Source: UBA1227 sp045629305
GTDB lineage: Bacteria > Bacillota > Clostridia > Oscillospirales > Acutalibacteraceae
NCBI GenBank assembly: GCA_045629305.1
Contig: JAZQQZ010000035.1
Span: 1-64,000 of the forward strand
DNA length: 64,000 nt
Direction: 5' to 3'
The position numbers and the translations under genes were made by a program. Below are positions 44,398-52,483 of this stretch, piece after piece. Each line of letters opens with the position of its first letter. Position 1 is the stretch's first letter. A model generated the notes under the pieces. The model was not told the origin of the DNA. It was given only the letters and a program-made list of their open reading frames with translations, and made no database searches.

Positions 44398-44957
44398 TGC
44401 TAGAGTTTCCAATAGACACTCAAATTATTGATCCGGACCAGCCAGGTGAAACTAAACTTCACCTGGCTGGAGTTATCCGTGAATCAATTGTCGATGGTCC
44501 TGGTTGGCGCTTTGTGGTGTTCGCGCAAGGATGCCCGCATCGTTGCAAGGGATGCCAAAATCCTCAAACGTGGCCGTTTGAGGGCGGCTACCAGACGACC
44601 GTCGAAAATATTGTTAAAGCAGTTCTTAGTGATAAGCTTGTAACGGGAGTTACACTCTCAGGTGGGGAACCGTTTACCCAGGCCAAGGCATTAGCAGTTC
44701 TTGCGAAAGAACTCAAGAAGAATGGCGTGGACGTTATGGCGTTCTCCGGCTGGACATATGAGGAACTCCGTGACGGTGCAAACGATCAGAATTGCTGGAT
44801 GGATCTTCTAAAAGAACTTAGCCTTCTTGTAGATGGTAAGTTTAGAGAGGAAGAGAAGTCATTAGACCTTAGATTCAGAGGCTCTAAAAACCAGAGAATC
44901 GTTGATGTTGCGGCATCTTTGGCGTCTGGTGGCACGGTCCTTTCCGAACTTAATTGA
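44397..44957 (+). CDS. nrdG: Anaerobic ribonucleotide reductase activating protein (radical SAM)
   Basis: The 186-aa product has the CPHRCKGC cluster motif (CxxxCxxC) that holds the 4Fe-4S/SAM centre, and the GGEP motif in TLSGGEPFTQ. It makes the glycyl radical on the reductase. Its ATG overlaps the stop of the small radical-domain gene by one base, so the enzyme and its immediate substrate are translationally coupled. Confidence 0.95.
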   Translation: MLEFPIDTQIIDPDQPGETKLHLAGVIRESIVDGPGWRFVVFAQGCPHRCKGCQNPQTWPFEGGYQTTVENIVKAVLSDKLVTGVTLSGGEPFTQAKALAVLAKELKKNGVDVMAFSGWTYEELRDGANDQNCWMDLLKELSLLVDGKFREEEKSLDLRFRGSKNQRIVDVAASLASGGTVLSELN

Positions 44958-44965
44958 TATAAAAA

Positions 44966-45008
44966 ATAGACTCTGTAAAGTTATATTGCTTTACAGAGTC
45001 TATTTTTA
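44966..45008. terminator. Bidirectional terminator after nrdG
   Basis: A perfect 15-bp stem ATAGACTCTGTAAAG / CTTTACAGAGTCTAT with an 8-nt loop, with A-rich and T-rich flanks, serving nrdG and the convergent AlaX-like gene. Confidence 0.95.
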
Positions 45009-46124
45009 TTTCTCGAAATACGATTTTATTGTATCAAAATCTGCTTTGAAGGCACCCTGAATCATTTCAGGTCTGCCGCCACCACGGCCGTCAAGTGCCG
45101 CGTTGATCTCCTTGGATTTCTCCCGTAAATCTACGCTATTTGAGGAGATTATATATCTATATCCGTCAGGAGAATTCGTTAGTGCTACGAAGATTCCGTC
45201 GGTTTTCTCGCGACCGCCATTGGCGAGAGCGAGGAGAGCATCACTGTCGGCATTCTCAATTAGCATTACGAGATTGCCATCTTGATGCTCGACTGATTCA
45301 AGCTTCGCGAGCGCCACTTTTTCCGAGAGCCTTCCGAGTGAAAACTCGAGGTTCTTATTGGCAATTTGGAGATTCTCAACGCACTCGGCAAGTTCATACT
45401 GACGAGCGGAGAGTAGTTCTCCAATTTTAAGGCACTGCATCTGTTTCTCATCATAGTCGAGGAGAGCTCTTCTTCCGCAACGGAAGTGGAGGCGAGTACC
45501 ACCATGAGATTTCTCGATATTTATTACTTTGATGAGACCGACCTGGGCCGTGCTGCTTACATGTGGTGCGCAGCAGGCACAGCAGTCAACGCCGTCAATT
45601 GTGACAATGCGGACATTTTCTGTGAGATCAAGCTTCGAACGATATTCAACTTTGCTCAGATCTTCTGGGAAGGAGATTGTGACAGAGCGGTTGTCGAATA
45701 CATAGGCGTTGGCCTGCGCTTCGACTGCTTTTACGTCTTCCCAGGTGAGCGTACCGTTATAATCGCAGGTGACATCGGTGTCACCGAGGTGGAAACCGAT
45801 ATTGTCATATCCGTACTTCGTATGGATGACGCCAGACAAGATATGCTCACCTGTATGGTTCTGCATACGGTCGAAGCGCGTATCCCAATCGATTATGCCG
45901 GATACTTCACCCGAGAGTGCTTCACGGACATAGTGATATACATGTCCGTTCTCACTTTGAACGTCGAAAACTTCTATTCCATTTAATGTGCCTTTATCAG
46001 CACCTTGTCCGCCACCCTCTGGGTAGAAGGCGGTGTTATCAAGTTCAACTTTGAAAAAATCACCGCTCTTTTCACAGTGTATTACGAGAGCGGTGAATTC
46101 TTTGGTATATGAATTATCTATCAT
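45006..46124 (-). CDS. AlaX-like alanyl-tRNA editing protein with DHHA1-type tail
   Basis: The 372-aa product has the AlaRS editing domain. FYPEGGGQGADKG is near the N-terminus; the zinc motifs are HTGEHIL (HxxxH) and CCACCAPH (CxxxH). A coiled-coil stretch (~205-275) leads to a DHHA1-like C-terminus with ALDGRGGGRPEMIQGAF, the C-Ala signature. It has no aminoacylation domain. It would remove Ser or Gly wrongly attached to tRNA-Ala. ATG 46124 overlaps the pduL stop (ATGA), and this start is preferred over the longer ORF. Confidence 0.9.
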   Translation of the reverse strand: MIDNSYTKEFTALVIHCEKSGDFFKVELDNTAFYPEGGGQGADKGTLNGIEVFDVQSENGHVYHYVREALSGEVSGIIDWDTRFDRMQNHTGEHILSGVIHTKYGYDNIGFHLGDTDVTCDYNGTLTWEDVKAVEAQANAYVFDNRSVTISFPEDLSKVEYRSKLDLTENVRIVTIDGVDCCACCAPHVSSTAQVGLIKVINIEKSHGGTRLHFRCGRRALLDYDEKQMQCLKIGELLSARQYELAECVENLQIANKNLEFSLGRLSEKVALAKLESVEHQDGNLVMLIENADSDALLALANGGREKTDGIFVALTNSPDGYRYIISSNSVDLREKSKEINAALDGRGGGRPEMIQGAFKADFDTIKSYFEK

Positions 46125-46690
46125 TTTACTATTTCTACCATCATGCCTGGTACTGAACCACATGCATTTGCTTCGTCTGTATCAATATGAATTGCAAGAC
46201 CTGATGTTGGTGTAACACGCGCAATTACGTCGTCGAAGATGAGAGAACGATCTTCTGACTGAACGCGGATTTTGATGATGTCGCCATCTTTAACGCCGAG
46301 TTCCTCAGCTTCTTCTGGAAGGGCGTGAAGATGTCTCTTCGCAACGATAACGCCTTCCTCGAGATCAACTTCACCACATGGGCCGATGAGCTTGCAAGCG
46401 CCGGAGCCCGCAAGGTCACCTGACATGCGAACAGGTGCTTTGACGCCGATTGCAATGGCATCGGATGCGGAGATTTCAACCTGAGTATATGGGCGAATTG
46501 GTCCAAGAATAGAAACTCTTGGGAACTGGCTCTTTGGACCTACAACTGCGATTCTCTCTTCACACGCGAACTGTCCCGGCTGGGAGAGGTCCTTCTTGTT
46601 AGTGAGTTCGTAACCTTCACCGAAAAGGATATCAAGTACCTCACGTGTAACATGTACATGTCTTGCTGATGTTTCAAGTAAAATTTGCAT
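46121..46690 (-). CDS. pduL: PduL-type phosphate acyltransferase
   Basis: The 190-aa product has SARHVHVT near the N-terminus, the GQFACEERIAVVGPK strand, LGPIRPYTQVEIS and a second RHLH motif, all PduL signatures. Histidines in HVH and RHLH bind two zinc ions. It swaps acetyl- or propionyl-CoA and acyl phosphate. No shell proteins are near, so it is likely a housekeeping phosphotransacetylase. ATG 46690 is chosen for its GAGGTG site. Confidence 0.93.
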   Translation of the reverse strand: MQILLETSARHVHVTREVLDILFGEGYELTNKKDLSQPGQFACEERIAVVGPKSQFPRVSILGPIRPYTQVEISASDAIAIGVKAPVRMSGDLAGSGACKLIGPCGEVDLEEGVIVAKRHLHALPEEAEELGVKDGDIIKIRVQSEDRSLIFDDVIARVTPTSGLAIHIDTDEANACGSVPGMMVEIVK

Positions 46691-46721
46691 AATGTTGCAC
46701 CTCATATATAAATATAGTGTT

Positions 46722-46750
46722 ATTCTACTATCTTTTATTGATTTATGCAA
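46722..46750 (-). promoter_or_regulatory. Promoter of pduL-alaX (minus strand)
   Basis: On the minus strand TTGCAT (46750-46745), 17 nt, TAGAAT (46727-46722). It overlaps the divergent plus-strand promoter. Confidence 0.6.
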
Positions 46751-46766
46751 ACTTATATATTAATAT
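46738..46766 (+). promoter_or_regulatory. Promoter of the uracil-DNA glycosylase gene
   Basis: TTGATT (46738-46743), 17 nt, TAATAT (46761-46766). The two -35 boxes interleave, so the divergent transcripts probably compete. Confidence 0.55.
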
Positions 46767-46793
46767 GTACCTACAACAAAAGGGGTGAATCGG

Positions 46794-47339
46794 ATGACAC
46801 TTTTAGAACTGAAAAAAGAATGTGAAGGTTGCAAGAAATGCCCGCTCTACGAGACAAGAGGCAATCTTGTTTTCGGTGAAGGTGTATCCGATGCCGATGT
46901 GCTTATAATCGGGGAGGGCCCCGGCGCCAACGAAGACATGCAGGGAAGGCCATTCGTGGGCCGTTCCGGCAAGCTCCTTGATGAGGTTATGGTCTCCGTT
47001 GGCCTCAGTCGCGAGACAAATGTGTATATCGCCAATATGGTCAAATGTAGACCGCCTGAGAACCGTGATCCGAAACCTTATGAGAAGGAACAGTGCATCG
47101 ATTTCTTAATGAAACAAATTGAGATTATAAATCCTAAAATTATCGTCTGTCTCGGCAGGGTATCTGCGAGTTACTTCCTTGGAAAAGATTTCAAAGTGAC
47201 GAAAAATCATGGCGAGATTTATGATGTAAACGGTCGTAAAATCATGGCGACTTTCCACCCAGCAGCAATTTTAAGAAATATAAATCAGAAGCCACTTTTA
47301 GAAGAGGATTTTCGTAAAATTGCTTGTTGCATTTTATAA
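46794..47339 (+). CDS. Family 4 uracil-DNA glycosylase (Fe-S)
   Basis: The 181-aa product has CEGCKKCPL at the N-terminus and VKCRPPENRDPKPYEKEQC in the middle, which supply the cluster cysteines. Motif A is GEGPGANEDMQGRPFVG and motif B is FHPAAILRN. It cuts uracil from DNA at deaminated cytosines. ATG 46794 follows AGGGGTGA; the longer GTG 46785 would overlap that site. Confidence 0.93.
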   Translation: MTLLELKKECEGCKKCPLYETRGNLVFGEGVSDADVLIIGEGPGANEDMQGRPFVGRSGKLLDEVMVSVGLSRETNVYIANMVKCRPPENRDPKPYEKEQCIDFLMKQIEIINPKIIVCLGRVSASYFLGKDFKVTKNHGEIYDVNGRKIMATFHPAAILRNINQKPLLEEDFRKIACCIL

Positions 47340-47355
47340 ATAGGTGTGTTAGTAT
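47327..47355 (+). promoter_or_regulatory. Promoter of tRNA-Arg
   Basis: TTGCAT (47327-47332, overlapping the end of the glycosylase gene), 17 nt, TAGTAT (47350-47355). Confidence 0.6.
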
Positions 47356-47379
47356 ATTTGAGCGGTCAAAACCGCATAT

Positions 47380-47456
47380 GCGCTGCTAGCTCAGTTGGAT
47401 AGAGTGACTGGCTACGAACCAGTAGGTCGAGGGTTCGAGTCCCCCGCAGCGTGCCA
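47380..47456 (+). tRNA. tRNA-Arg (ACG)
   Basis: A complete 77-nt cloverleaf. The acceptor arm is GCGCTGC / GCAGCGT, the D arm AGCTCAGTTGGATAGAG, the anticodon stem ACTGG / CCAGT with loop CTACGAA (anticodon 47414-47416), and the T arm GGGTTCGAGTCCC. CCA is encoded (47454-47456). The A34 would be edited to inosine to read CGU, CGC and CGA. Confidence 0.97.
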
Positions 47457-47460
47457 TAAG

Positions 47461-47494
47461 AAAAGCGAGTGTCGTTCTGACACTCGCTTTTTTG
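47461..47494. terminator. Terminator after tRNA-Arg, also usable by the convergent gene
   Basis: AAAA-GCGAGTGTC / GACACTCGC-TTTTTT, 9-bp stem plus A/T pairs, 5-nt loop. Confidence 0.93.
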
Positions 47495-47496
47495 TT

Positions 47497-48012
47497 TTAA
47501 TATATTGATGATCTAACTGTTATATCTGTGTAATTTGTGATTTCAACTATTCTTCCGTTCTCAACTTGTACGGTTATGTCACAGGTTCTGCAAGGGGGCT
47601 CATCCTCTTCCCAACTGCGCGCATATGCGAAAGATACGGTGGCTTTTCCGTCGGATACGCCAGCGAATGTGCCCTTGTAAAAGCCGCCTACACCGACCAT
47701 TCCGTCTGGATGGTCGTTCTCAAGATATTTGGCACCCTGACATTCAAGGATGCTCTCATTATCTATACTATATGACCATGTATATCCCGTTGTGGCATTG
47801 GCCTCGAGACATACGATGAGGACTCCGTCCTGAAGTTCATACCAAGTGGTTTCGTCATAGCTTAAGTTCTCTTTCGTAGTGCTCTCACTCTCTTTTTCTG
47901 TTGTGGATTCTATCTCTGGAACCGTCGGCTCCTCTTTAGTCTTGTCTTTCTTGCAAGCGGAAAGGGAGAGGATGACGGTGAAAATCATTAGGATTGCAAT
48001 AAATCTTTTCAT
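47497..48012 (-). CDS. Chagasin-like cysteine-peptidase inhibitor lipoprotein
   Basis: The 171-aa product has a lipoprotein signal (LSAC, Cys20). A Thr/Glu-rich linker leads to a ~105-residue domain with the three chagasin loops: NATTGYTW (loop 2), GVGGFY (loop 4) and ARSWE (loop 6). Family I42 inhibitors block papain-like peptidases by wedging these loops into the active site. Two cysteines near the end (CRTC) may form a disulfide. Its target here is unknown. The minus-strand start has GAGGTG. Confidence 0.82.
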   Translation of the reverse strand: MKRFIAILMIFTVILSLSACKKDKTKEEPTVPEIESTTEKESESTTKENLSYDETTWYELQDGVLIVCLEANATTGYTWSYSIDNESILECQGAKYLENDHPDGMVGVGGFYKGTFAGVSDGKATVSFAYARSWEEDEPPCRTCDITVQVENGRIVEITNYTDITVRSSIY

Positions 48013-48062
48013 ATATACACCTCGTATCTATTATAAAATTCGGCTATATTGCTTGTCAACGC

Positions 48063-48091
48063 TTGACAATTCTATGAATGAGTAGTATTAT
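48063..48091 (+). promoter_or_regulatory. Promoter of htpG
   Basis: TTGACA (48063-48068), 17 nt, TATTAT (48086-48091). Confidence 0.88.
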
Positions 48092-48094
48092 GAA

Positions 48095-48121
48095 TTAGCA
48101 CTCGGAGGCACAGAGTGCTAA
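48095..48121 (+). promoter_or_regulatory. CIRCE operator (HrcA site)
   Basis: TTAGCACTC (48095-48103), 9 nt, GAGTGCTAA (48113-48121): an exact match to the CIRCE inverted repeat, placed at the transcription start. It puts htpG under the HrcA heat-shock repressor, together with groESL and dnaK elsewhere. The spacer's GGAGG is not the gene's start site. Confidence 0.97.
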
Positions 48122-48144
48122 TTTTAGTTTAGAGGTGTTTTAAT

Positions 48145-49980
48145 ATGGCTAAAAAGCAATTTAAGGCAGAGTCTAAAAGACTCCTCGACCTCATGATTAA
48201 TTCTATTTATACGAATAAGGAAATATTCCTTCGTGAGCTCATCTCCAATGCGTCTGATGCAATGGATAAGCTCTATTACAAGTCACTTACAGATAACATA
48301 AGCGGACTTGCAAGATCAGATTTTAAAATCCTTATTGAGGCCGATGAGGAAAAGAAAACTCTCACTATCTCCGATAACGGTATCGGAATGAATAAAGAAG
48401 AACTCGAGCAGAACCTCGGTACAATTTGTAAGAGCGGTTCTGGAATTTTCAAGAATCAGGAAATCGACGACGAAAAAGCGGCAGAGGATATTGATATTAT
48501 CGGCCAGTTCGGCGTAGGTTTCTATTCAGCATTTATGGTTGCTGACAAGGTGGAAGTTGTCAGCCTCGCATACGGAGAAGCCGGTGCTCATAAATGGGTA
48601 TCAACCGGAGCCGATGGATATACAATATCCGATGCTGAACGTGATGGTAACGGTACAACTATCACCATTACACTTAAAGAGGATACAGATGATGAGAAGT
48701 ACAGCCGCTTCCTCGAGGAGTACGAGATCCGTAGCCTCGTAAAGCGCTATTCAGATTATATCCGTTATCCAATCATCTATAAGGATGACACACTCAACAC
48801 AATGTCACCTATCTGGAAGAAGAATAAGTCGGAGGTGACAGAGGAAGAATATAATCAGTTCTATAAAGATACATTCTTTGATTATATCGACCCAATCCGC
48901 GTAATTCATTCATCTACAGAGGGCGCTGCAACTTATAATGCACTCCTCTTCGTTCCGGGCAAAGCACCACTCAATTATTACAGTAAAGACTTCGAGAAGG
49001 GACTTCGTCTTTACGCATCAGGTGTCCTTATTATGGAGACCTGCAAGGACCTTCTCCCAGATTACTTCAGCTTTGTACGTGGCGTAGTTGATTCAGCGGA
49101 CCTCTCTCTCAATATTTCGAGAGAGATGCTTCAGCAGGACCGCCAGGTACAAGTTATAGCGAAGCATCTTGAAAAGAAGATCAAGTCTGAACTTCTTTCC
49201 ATGCTTCGCAATGACAGAGATAAGTATATTGAATTCTGGAAACAGTTCGGTATGCAGATTAAATTTGGCATTTATTCAAGCTTCGGCATGAATACAGACC
49301 TTCTCAAAGATTTGCTCATCTTCTATTCATCATTCGAGGATAAATACACAAGCATTGAAGAGTATGTATCCCGTATGAAGGAAGATCAGAAATACATCTA
49401 CTATGCATGTGGCGAGAGCGCTTCGCAGATCTCTAAATTGCCACAGGCAGAGCGTGTACTTGATGCGGGTTATGAAGTTCTCTACCTCACAGAGGAAGTT
49501 GATGAATTTGCCATCAAGATTATGCAGGCATATGACGAGAAGGAATTCCGCTCCATCTCCGACGACGACCTCGGTCTCGACACAGACGAGGACAAGGAGG
49601 AGACAAAGAAGAAGCAGGAGGATAACAAGGAACTCTTCGACTTCATGCTTGAGACTCTCGGCGACAGAGTAACATCTGTCAAGGCATCTGGAAGACTTAA
49701 GTCCTATCCTGTATGTCTCTCAACTGAGGGCGGCATCTCACTTGAGATGGAGAAGGCACTTGCTGCTCAGCCAGATGAAACCAATAGAATCAAGGCGCAG
49801 AAGGTACTTGAAATCAACACAGATCACAAGATTTTCGAGACAATAACCAAACTCTATAAGAAGGACAAGGACAAAGTAAAGACATACACAGAACTTCTTT
49901 ACAATCAGGCACTTCTTATTGAGGGTATGCCAATCGAAGACCCTGTCGCATTTGCAAATTCAATCTGCGAACTTATGTAA
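48145..49980 (+). CDS. htpG: Chaperone HtpG (Hsp90)
   Basis: The 611-aa product has the GHKL ATPase N-domain (FLRELISNASDAMDKL; ISDNGIGM; GQFGVGFYSAFMVAD) and the middle-domain LNISREMLQQD motif. An acidic, Lys/Glu-rich linker (~470-490) precedes the C-terminal dimer domain. It acts on late-stage client proteins in the cytosol. ATG 48145 has GAGGTG upstream. The CIRCE box sets its heat-shock control. Confidence 0.97.
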   Translation: MAKKQFKAESKRLLDLMINSIYTNKEIFLRELISNASDAMDKLYYKSLTDNISGLARSDFKILIEADEEKKTLTISDNGIGMNKEELEQNLGTICKSGSGIFKNQEIDDEKAAEDIDIIGQFGVGFYSAFMVADKVEVVSLAYGEAGAHKWVSTGADGYTISDAERDGNGTTITITLKEDTDDEKYSRFLEEYEIRSLVKRYSDYIRYPIIYKDDTLNTMSPIWKKNKSEVTEEEYNQFYKDTFFDYIDPIRVIHSSTEGAATYNALLFVPGKAPLNYYSKDFEKGLRLYASGVLIMETCKDLLPDYFSFVRGVVDSADLSLNISREMLQQDRQVQVIAKHLEKKIKSELLSMLRNDRDKYIEFWKQFGMQIKFGIYSSFGMNTDLLKDLLIFYSSFEDKYTSIEEYVSRMKEDQKYIYYACGESASQISKLPQAERVLDAGYEVLYLTEEVDEFAIKIMQAYDEKEFRSISDDDLGLDTDEDKEETKKKQEDNKELFDFMLETLGDRVTSVKASGRLKSYPVCLSTEGGISLEMEKALAAQPDETNRIKAQKVLEINTDHKIFETITKLYKKDKDKVKTYTELLYNQALLIEGMPIEDPVAFANSICELM

Positions 49981-49991
49981 ATTATAAAATC

Positions 49992-50020
49992 ACACCCACC
50001 GATTTGGTGGGTGTTTTTTT
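49992..50020 (+). terminator. Terminator after htpG
   Basis: ACACCCACC / GGTGGGTGT stem with a GATTT loop and seven T. Confidence 0.95.
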
Positions 50021-50131
50021 ATGCCGTTTAGGCCGATTTATCAGCTTTTTATACCTAAGTTGTCCCTTTTACCTTACGTTTCGGCATTGTATTTAAAAGA
50101 GCATTTTCGATGCTTTAAACGGAGGTAGTTT

Positions 50132-50431
50132 ATGAAAGTAATTATGATGACTGGTCGCTTGACCGCTGACCCTGAGATTAAAGAAGTCGGTGAGAAGAAT
50201 GCCAAGGTTGCGAATTTCACTCTCGCTAACAGCGACAGAGACAAGGACAACGCTGAGTTCTTCGATGTAGCTTGCTGGGACAAGTGCGCAGAATTTGCCG
50301 AGAAGTATATGAAGAAGGGCAATAAGATTCTCGTACAAGGCACTTTCTCCAACGAGAAATATCAGGATAAGGATGGCAATGTTCGCCATCACTTCAGAAT
50401 AACAGCGAACACCATCGAGTTCGCAGATTAG
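50132..50431 (+). CDS. Short single-stranded DNA-binding protein
   Basis: The 99-aa OB-fold protein begins VIMMTGRLTADPEIKEV, has FDVACWDKCAEFAEKYMKKG and a FRITANTIEF end, which match the SSB core. It stops at the fold and lacks the linker and acidic DDDIPF-type tail used to recruit repair proteins. It is therefore probably a secondary SSB. Start ATG 50132 follows GGAGG. The upstream 110 nt show no clear promoter. Confidence 0.85.
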   Translation: MKVIMMTGRLTADPEIKEVGEKNAKVANFTLANSDRDKDNAEFFDVACWDKCAEFAEKYMKKGNKILVQGTFSNEKYQDKDGNVRHHFRITANTIEFAD

Positions 50432-50436
50432 CAAAG

Positions 50437-50540
50437 AACAGGGTGGCACATATTGAATGCGATCCCCAAAAACATTCAAAAAAGTTAACGATAGCCAATC
50501 CATCACGCAATATCAATTAACATGTCGCCACCCTGTTTTT
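50437..50540 (+). ncRNA. Structured element closed by an 11-bp stem between ssb and the adhesin
   Basis: AACAGGGTGGC (50437-50447) pairs perfectly with GCCACCCTGTT (50527-50537), followed by T. The ~79 nt inside contain another hairpin TTGAATG / CATTCAA (50453-50478). The T-tail makes the whole a plausible terminator with a large apical domain. The right arm ends 13 nt before the adhesin's start region, so it could also gate that gene. No known RNA family is recognised. Confidence 0.5.
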
Positions 50541-50554
50541 ATGGAGGATAGAAT

Positions 50555-52417
50555 ATGAGTAGAATAAAACGCCTTATGGCGTTATTTTTATCTATTTTAA
50601 TAATCTCGCTGACGGTGGTACCTGCGCTCGCTAAGGACAACGCAGATGTCTCTGCTGGCGAGGCGGTAATCGTCAGCTTCGAGTATTATTGCACCGCCGG
50701 TGCAAGCAGTTATTCGAAGACTAAAACTGATGATACATATACGAGAATCACACCGAAGGGTAATAGAACTTATTCCAAGATGAGATTCGTTACAACGAAC
50801 AATTCCCCGACGGGCTCGCCGAGGCACGACGATGACGGCAATATTATATGGGTATATTGCGTCAACTTCGGCGTCGAGGCCAACGAGGATTACACGCGCG
50901 CGGGCGCCACGCCGAGTAAGACGAAGGATACGGCGTGGACCTCGCTCACCGCTGAGCAGAAGCGTGGCATTCAGCTTGCGCTTCTCTACGGTTTCCCTGG
51001 GTCCAACAACGGTGGCTCCGCCGCGGATTCTTATATGGCAACTCAGGCGATTCTCTGGGAATTCCAGACTGGAGTACGTTCGTCGACTAAGACTAACCAG
51101 CGAAAAGCTGTGACCTATAAATATACGGATATAGAGGGCGAGAAGCATACCTACGATGTCGCTGCCAACTATTTCTATAACATAGTCAAGGATCATAGCG
51201 GAGGAAAGACGGCGTATAACAATATAATCAGCAAGATTTATTCGCATGATACAGCACCGAATTTTCCATCTAAGATAAACCTTCTCTATGATGAGAAGAG
51301 CGGGAAGTTTACCACAACTTTGACTGACTCAAATGAGGTTCTCTCAAAGTGGGACGTGACTGCAGGCAGTGGCGTCAGCGTTTCTGTATCTGGGAATAAG
51401 TTGACACTTACAGCAAATGAGCCTGTCAGCAATGTGAAACTTAATCTATCGAAAAAGCCGGTTACAATAAAGGCGCAGGGGCAACTCATTCTCTCATCGA
51501 CAACTGCGGGCCAGACCACCATACTCGGTCAGGCCCAGGTCGATTCGAGCAAGGTGCTGTCCGTCAGCAGCTATGATTATCATAAAATCGGTGTCTATAA
51601 GAAAGGTGAGGTGCTCACTGGATTCGATGAGAACAATAAGCCGATATACGAGGAACAGTATCTCAGTGACTGCACTGTAAATGTCTGCGCCGCAGAGGAT
51701 ATTAAGACTGGTGATGGTACACTTAAATATGAGAAAGATGCTGTTGTCTCGACAATAGTCACAGATAAGAATGGTCCAGTATATACGGATTATTTACCTG
51801 ATGGAAAGTACTATCTTAAAGAGGCCAAAGCACCGCTTGGCTATGTGCTAAGTGATGATGAAACAGTAGTTGATTTACTCTCCAACCAAGTTGTCACCCT
51901 CGGTGACGAGCGCCAGCGGTGTGTCATTAATTTCAAAAAATCAATGAGTAACACGACCGGCGAGGCCATGTCGGCATATTATAAGCACGTGTCGTTCGGC
52001 GTGTTCACAGGCGAGCAGATTCTGAACCTTCCGGCAGACACTCTGCTCGAGACTATCACGCCGGACGATGACGGCAATTGCCAGAGCACCATAGACCTGC
52101 CGTTCGGTTACTCATATTACATCAAAGAGCTCGGCACGGCCGAGGGCTTCATCCTTGATGAGAATAAGTATCTTATTGATTTCAAGGAACTTCCGGAAAC
52201 GGAGAGTGAATTTGTCGCCGTAGTAGGCAACGACAATGTGATAGTCAATGAGATGGTGCCGCAGAAAGTGGAGCGAAAGGTACTCGGTGTCGCCGAACTC
52301 GTAGAGGACAAAATCGCCCAGACGGGCGAGGATGTTGACATAGTTCCGATTGCAATCGCACTATTGTCCCTTGTGTTTAGTATTTCTACACTCTATATAA
52401 CACTAAGAAAAAATTGA
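50555..52417 (+). CDS. Thioester-domain surface adhesin with SpaA-like repeats
   Basis: The 620-aa product has a signal peptide (~1-26). Residues ~40-205 resemble a thioester domain: Cys102 in WVYCVNFG and Gln164 in MATQAILWEF are placed to form the internal Cys-Gln bond that lets such adhesins bind host or surface amines covalently. A beta-rich stretch follows. Next are two SpaA/Cna-B-like domains (~345-465 and ~475-560; YYLKEAKAPLGY and YYIKELGTAEGF are the typical E-box strands). The end has IAQTGE (587-592), a loose sortase-type motif, then a membrane helix and a short basic tail. GC-rich codons in ~50800-51000 differ from neighbours. The ribosome-binding site is GGAGGAT. Confidence 0.8.
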   Translation: MSRIKRLMALFLSILIISLTVVPALAKDNADVSAGEAVIVSFEYYCTAGASSYSKTKTDDTYTRITPKGNRTYSKMRFVTTNNSPTGSPRHDDDGNIIWVYCVNFGVEANEDYTRAGATPSKTKDTAWTSLTAEQKRGIQLALLYGFPGSNNGGSAADSYMATQAILWEFQTGVRSSTKTNQRKAVTYKYTDIEGEKHTYDVAANYFYNIVKDHSGGKTAYNNIISKIYSHDTAPNFPSKINLLYDEKSGKFTTTLTDSNEVLSKWDVTAGSGVSVSVSGNKLTLTANEPVSNVKLNLSKKPVTIKAQGQLILSSTTAGQTTILGQAQVDSSKVLSVSSYDYHKIGVYKKGEVLTGFDENNKPIYEEQYLSDCTVNVCAAEDIKTGDGTLKYEKDAVVSTIVTDKNGPVYTDYLPDGKYYLKEAKAPLGYVLSDDETVVDLLSNQVVTLGDERQRCVINFKKSMSNTTGEAMSAYYKHVSFGVFTGEQILNLPADTLLETITPDDDGNCQSTIDLPFGYSYYIKELGTAEGFILDENKYLIDFKELPETESEFVAVVGNDNVIVNEMVPQKVERKVLGVAELVEDKIAQTGEDVDIVPIAIALLSLVFSISTLYITLRKN

Positions 52418-52442
52418 CATAATTATATATAAGATTTATAAT
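52414..52442 (+). promoter_or_regulatory. Consensus promoter of thrS
   Basis: TTGACA (52414-52419, overlapping the adhesin stop codon), 17 nt, TATAAT (52437-52442). The short leader leaves no room for a T-box. Confidence 0.93.
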
Positions 52443-52483
52443 TCTTCTGTTATTCTATTATTACTTATAAACGGGGAAGAAAC

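Noticed and set aside
45486..45986. 166-aa plus-strand ORF opposite the AlaX-like gene
   Set aside because: Antisense of the editing domain, whose zinc motifs are clear on the minus strand.
50597..51247. 216-aa minus-strand ORF opposite the adhesin
   Set aside because: Arises from the GC-rich part of the adhesin gene; no domain or start signal.
52418..52483. T-box leader before thrS
   Set aside because: Only ~40 nt separate the -10 box from the start codon, too short for a T-box.
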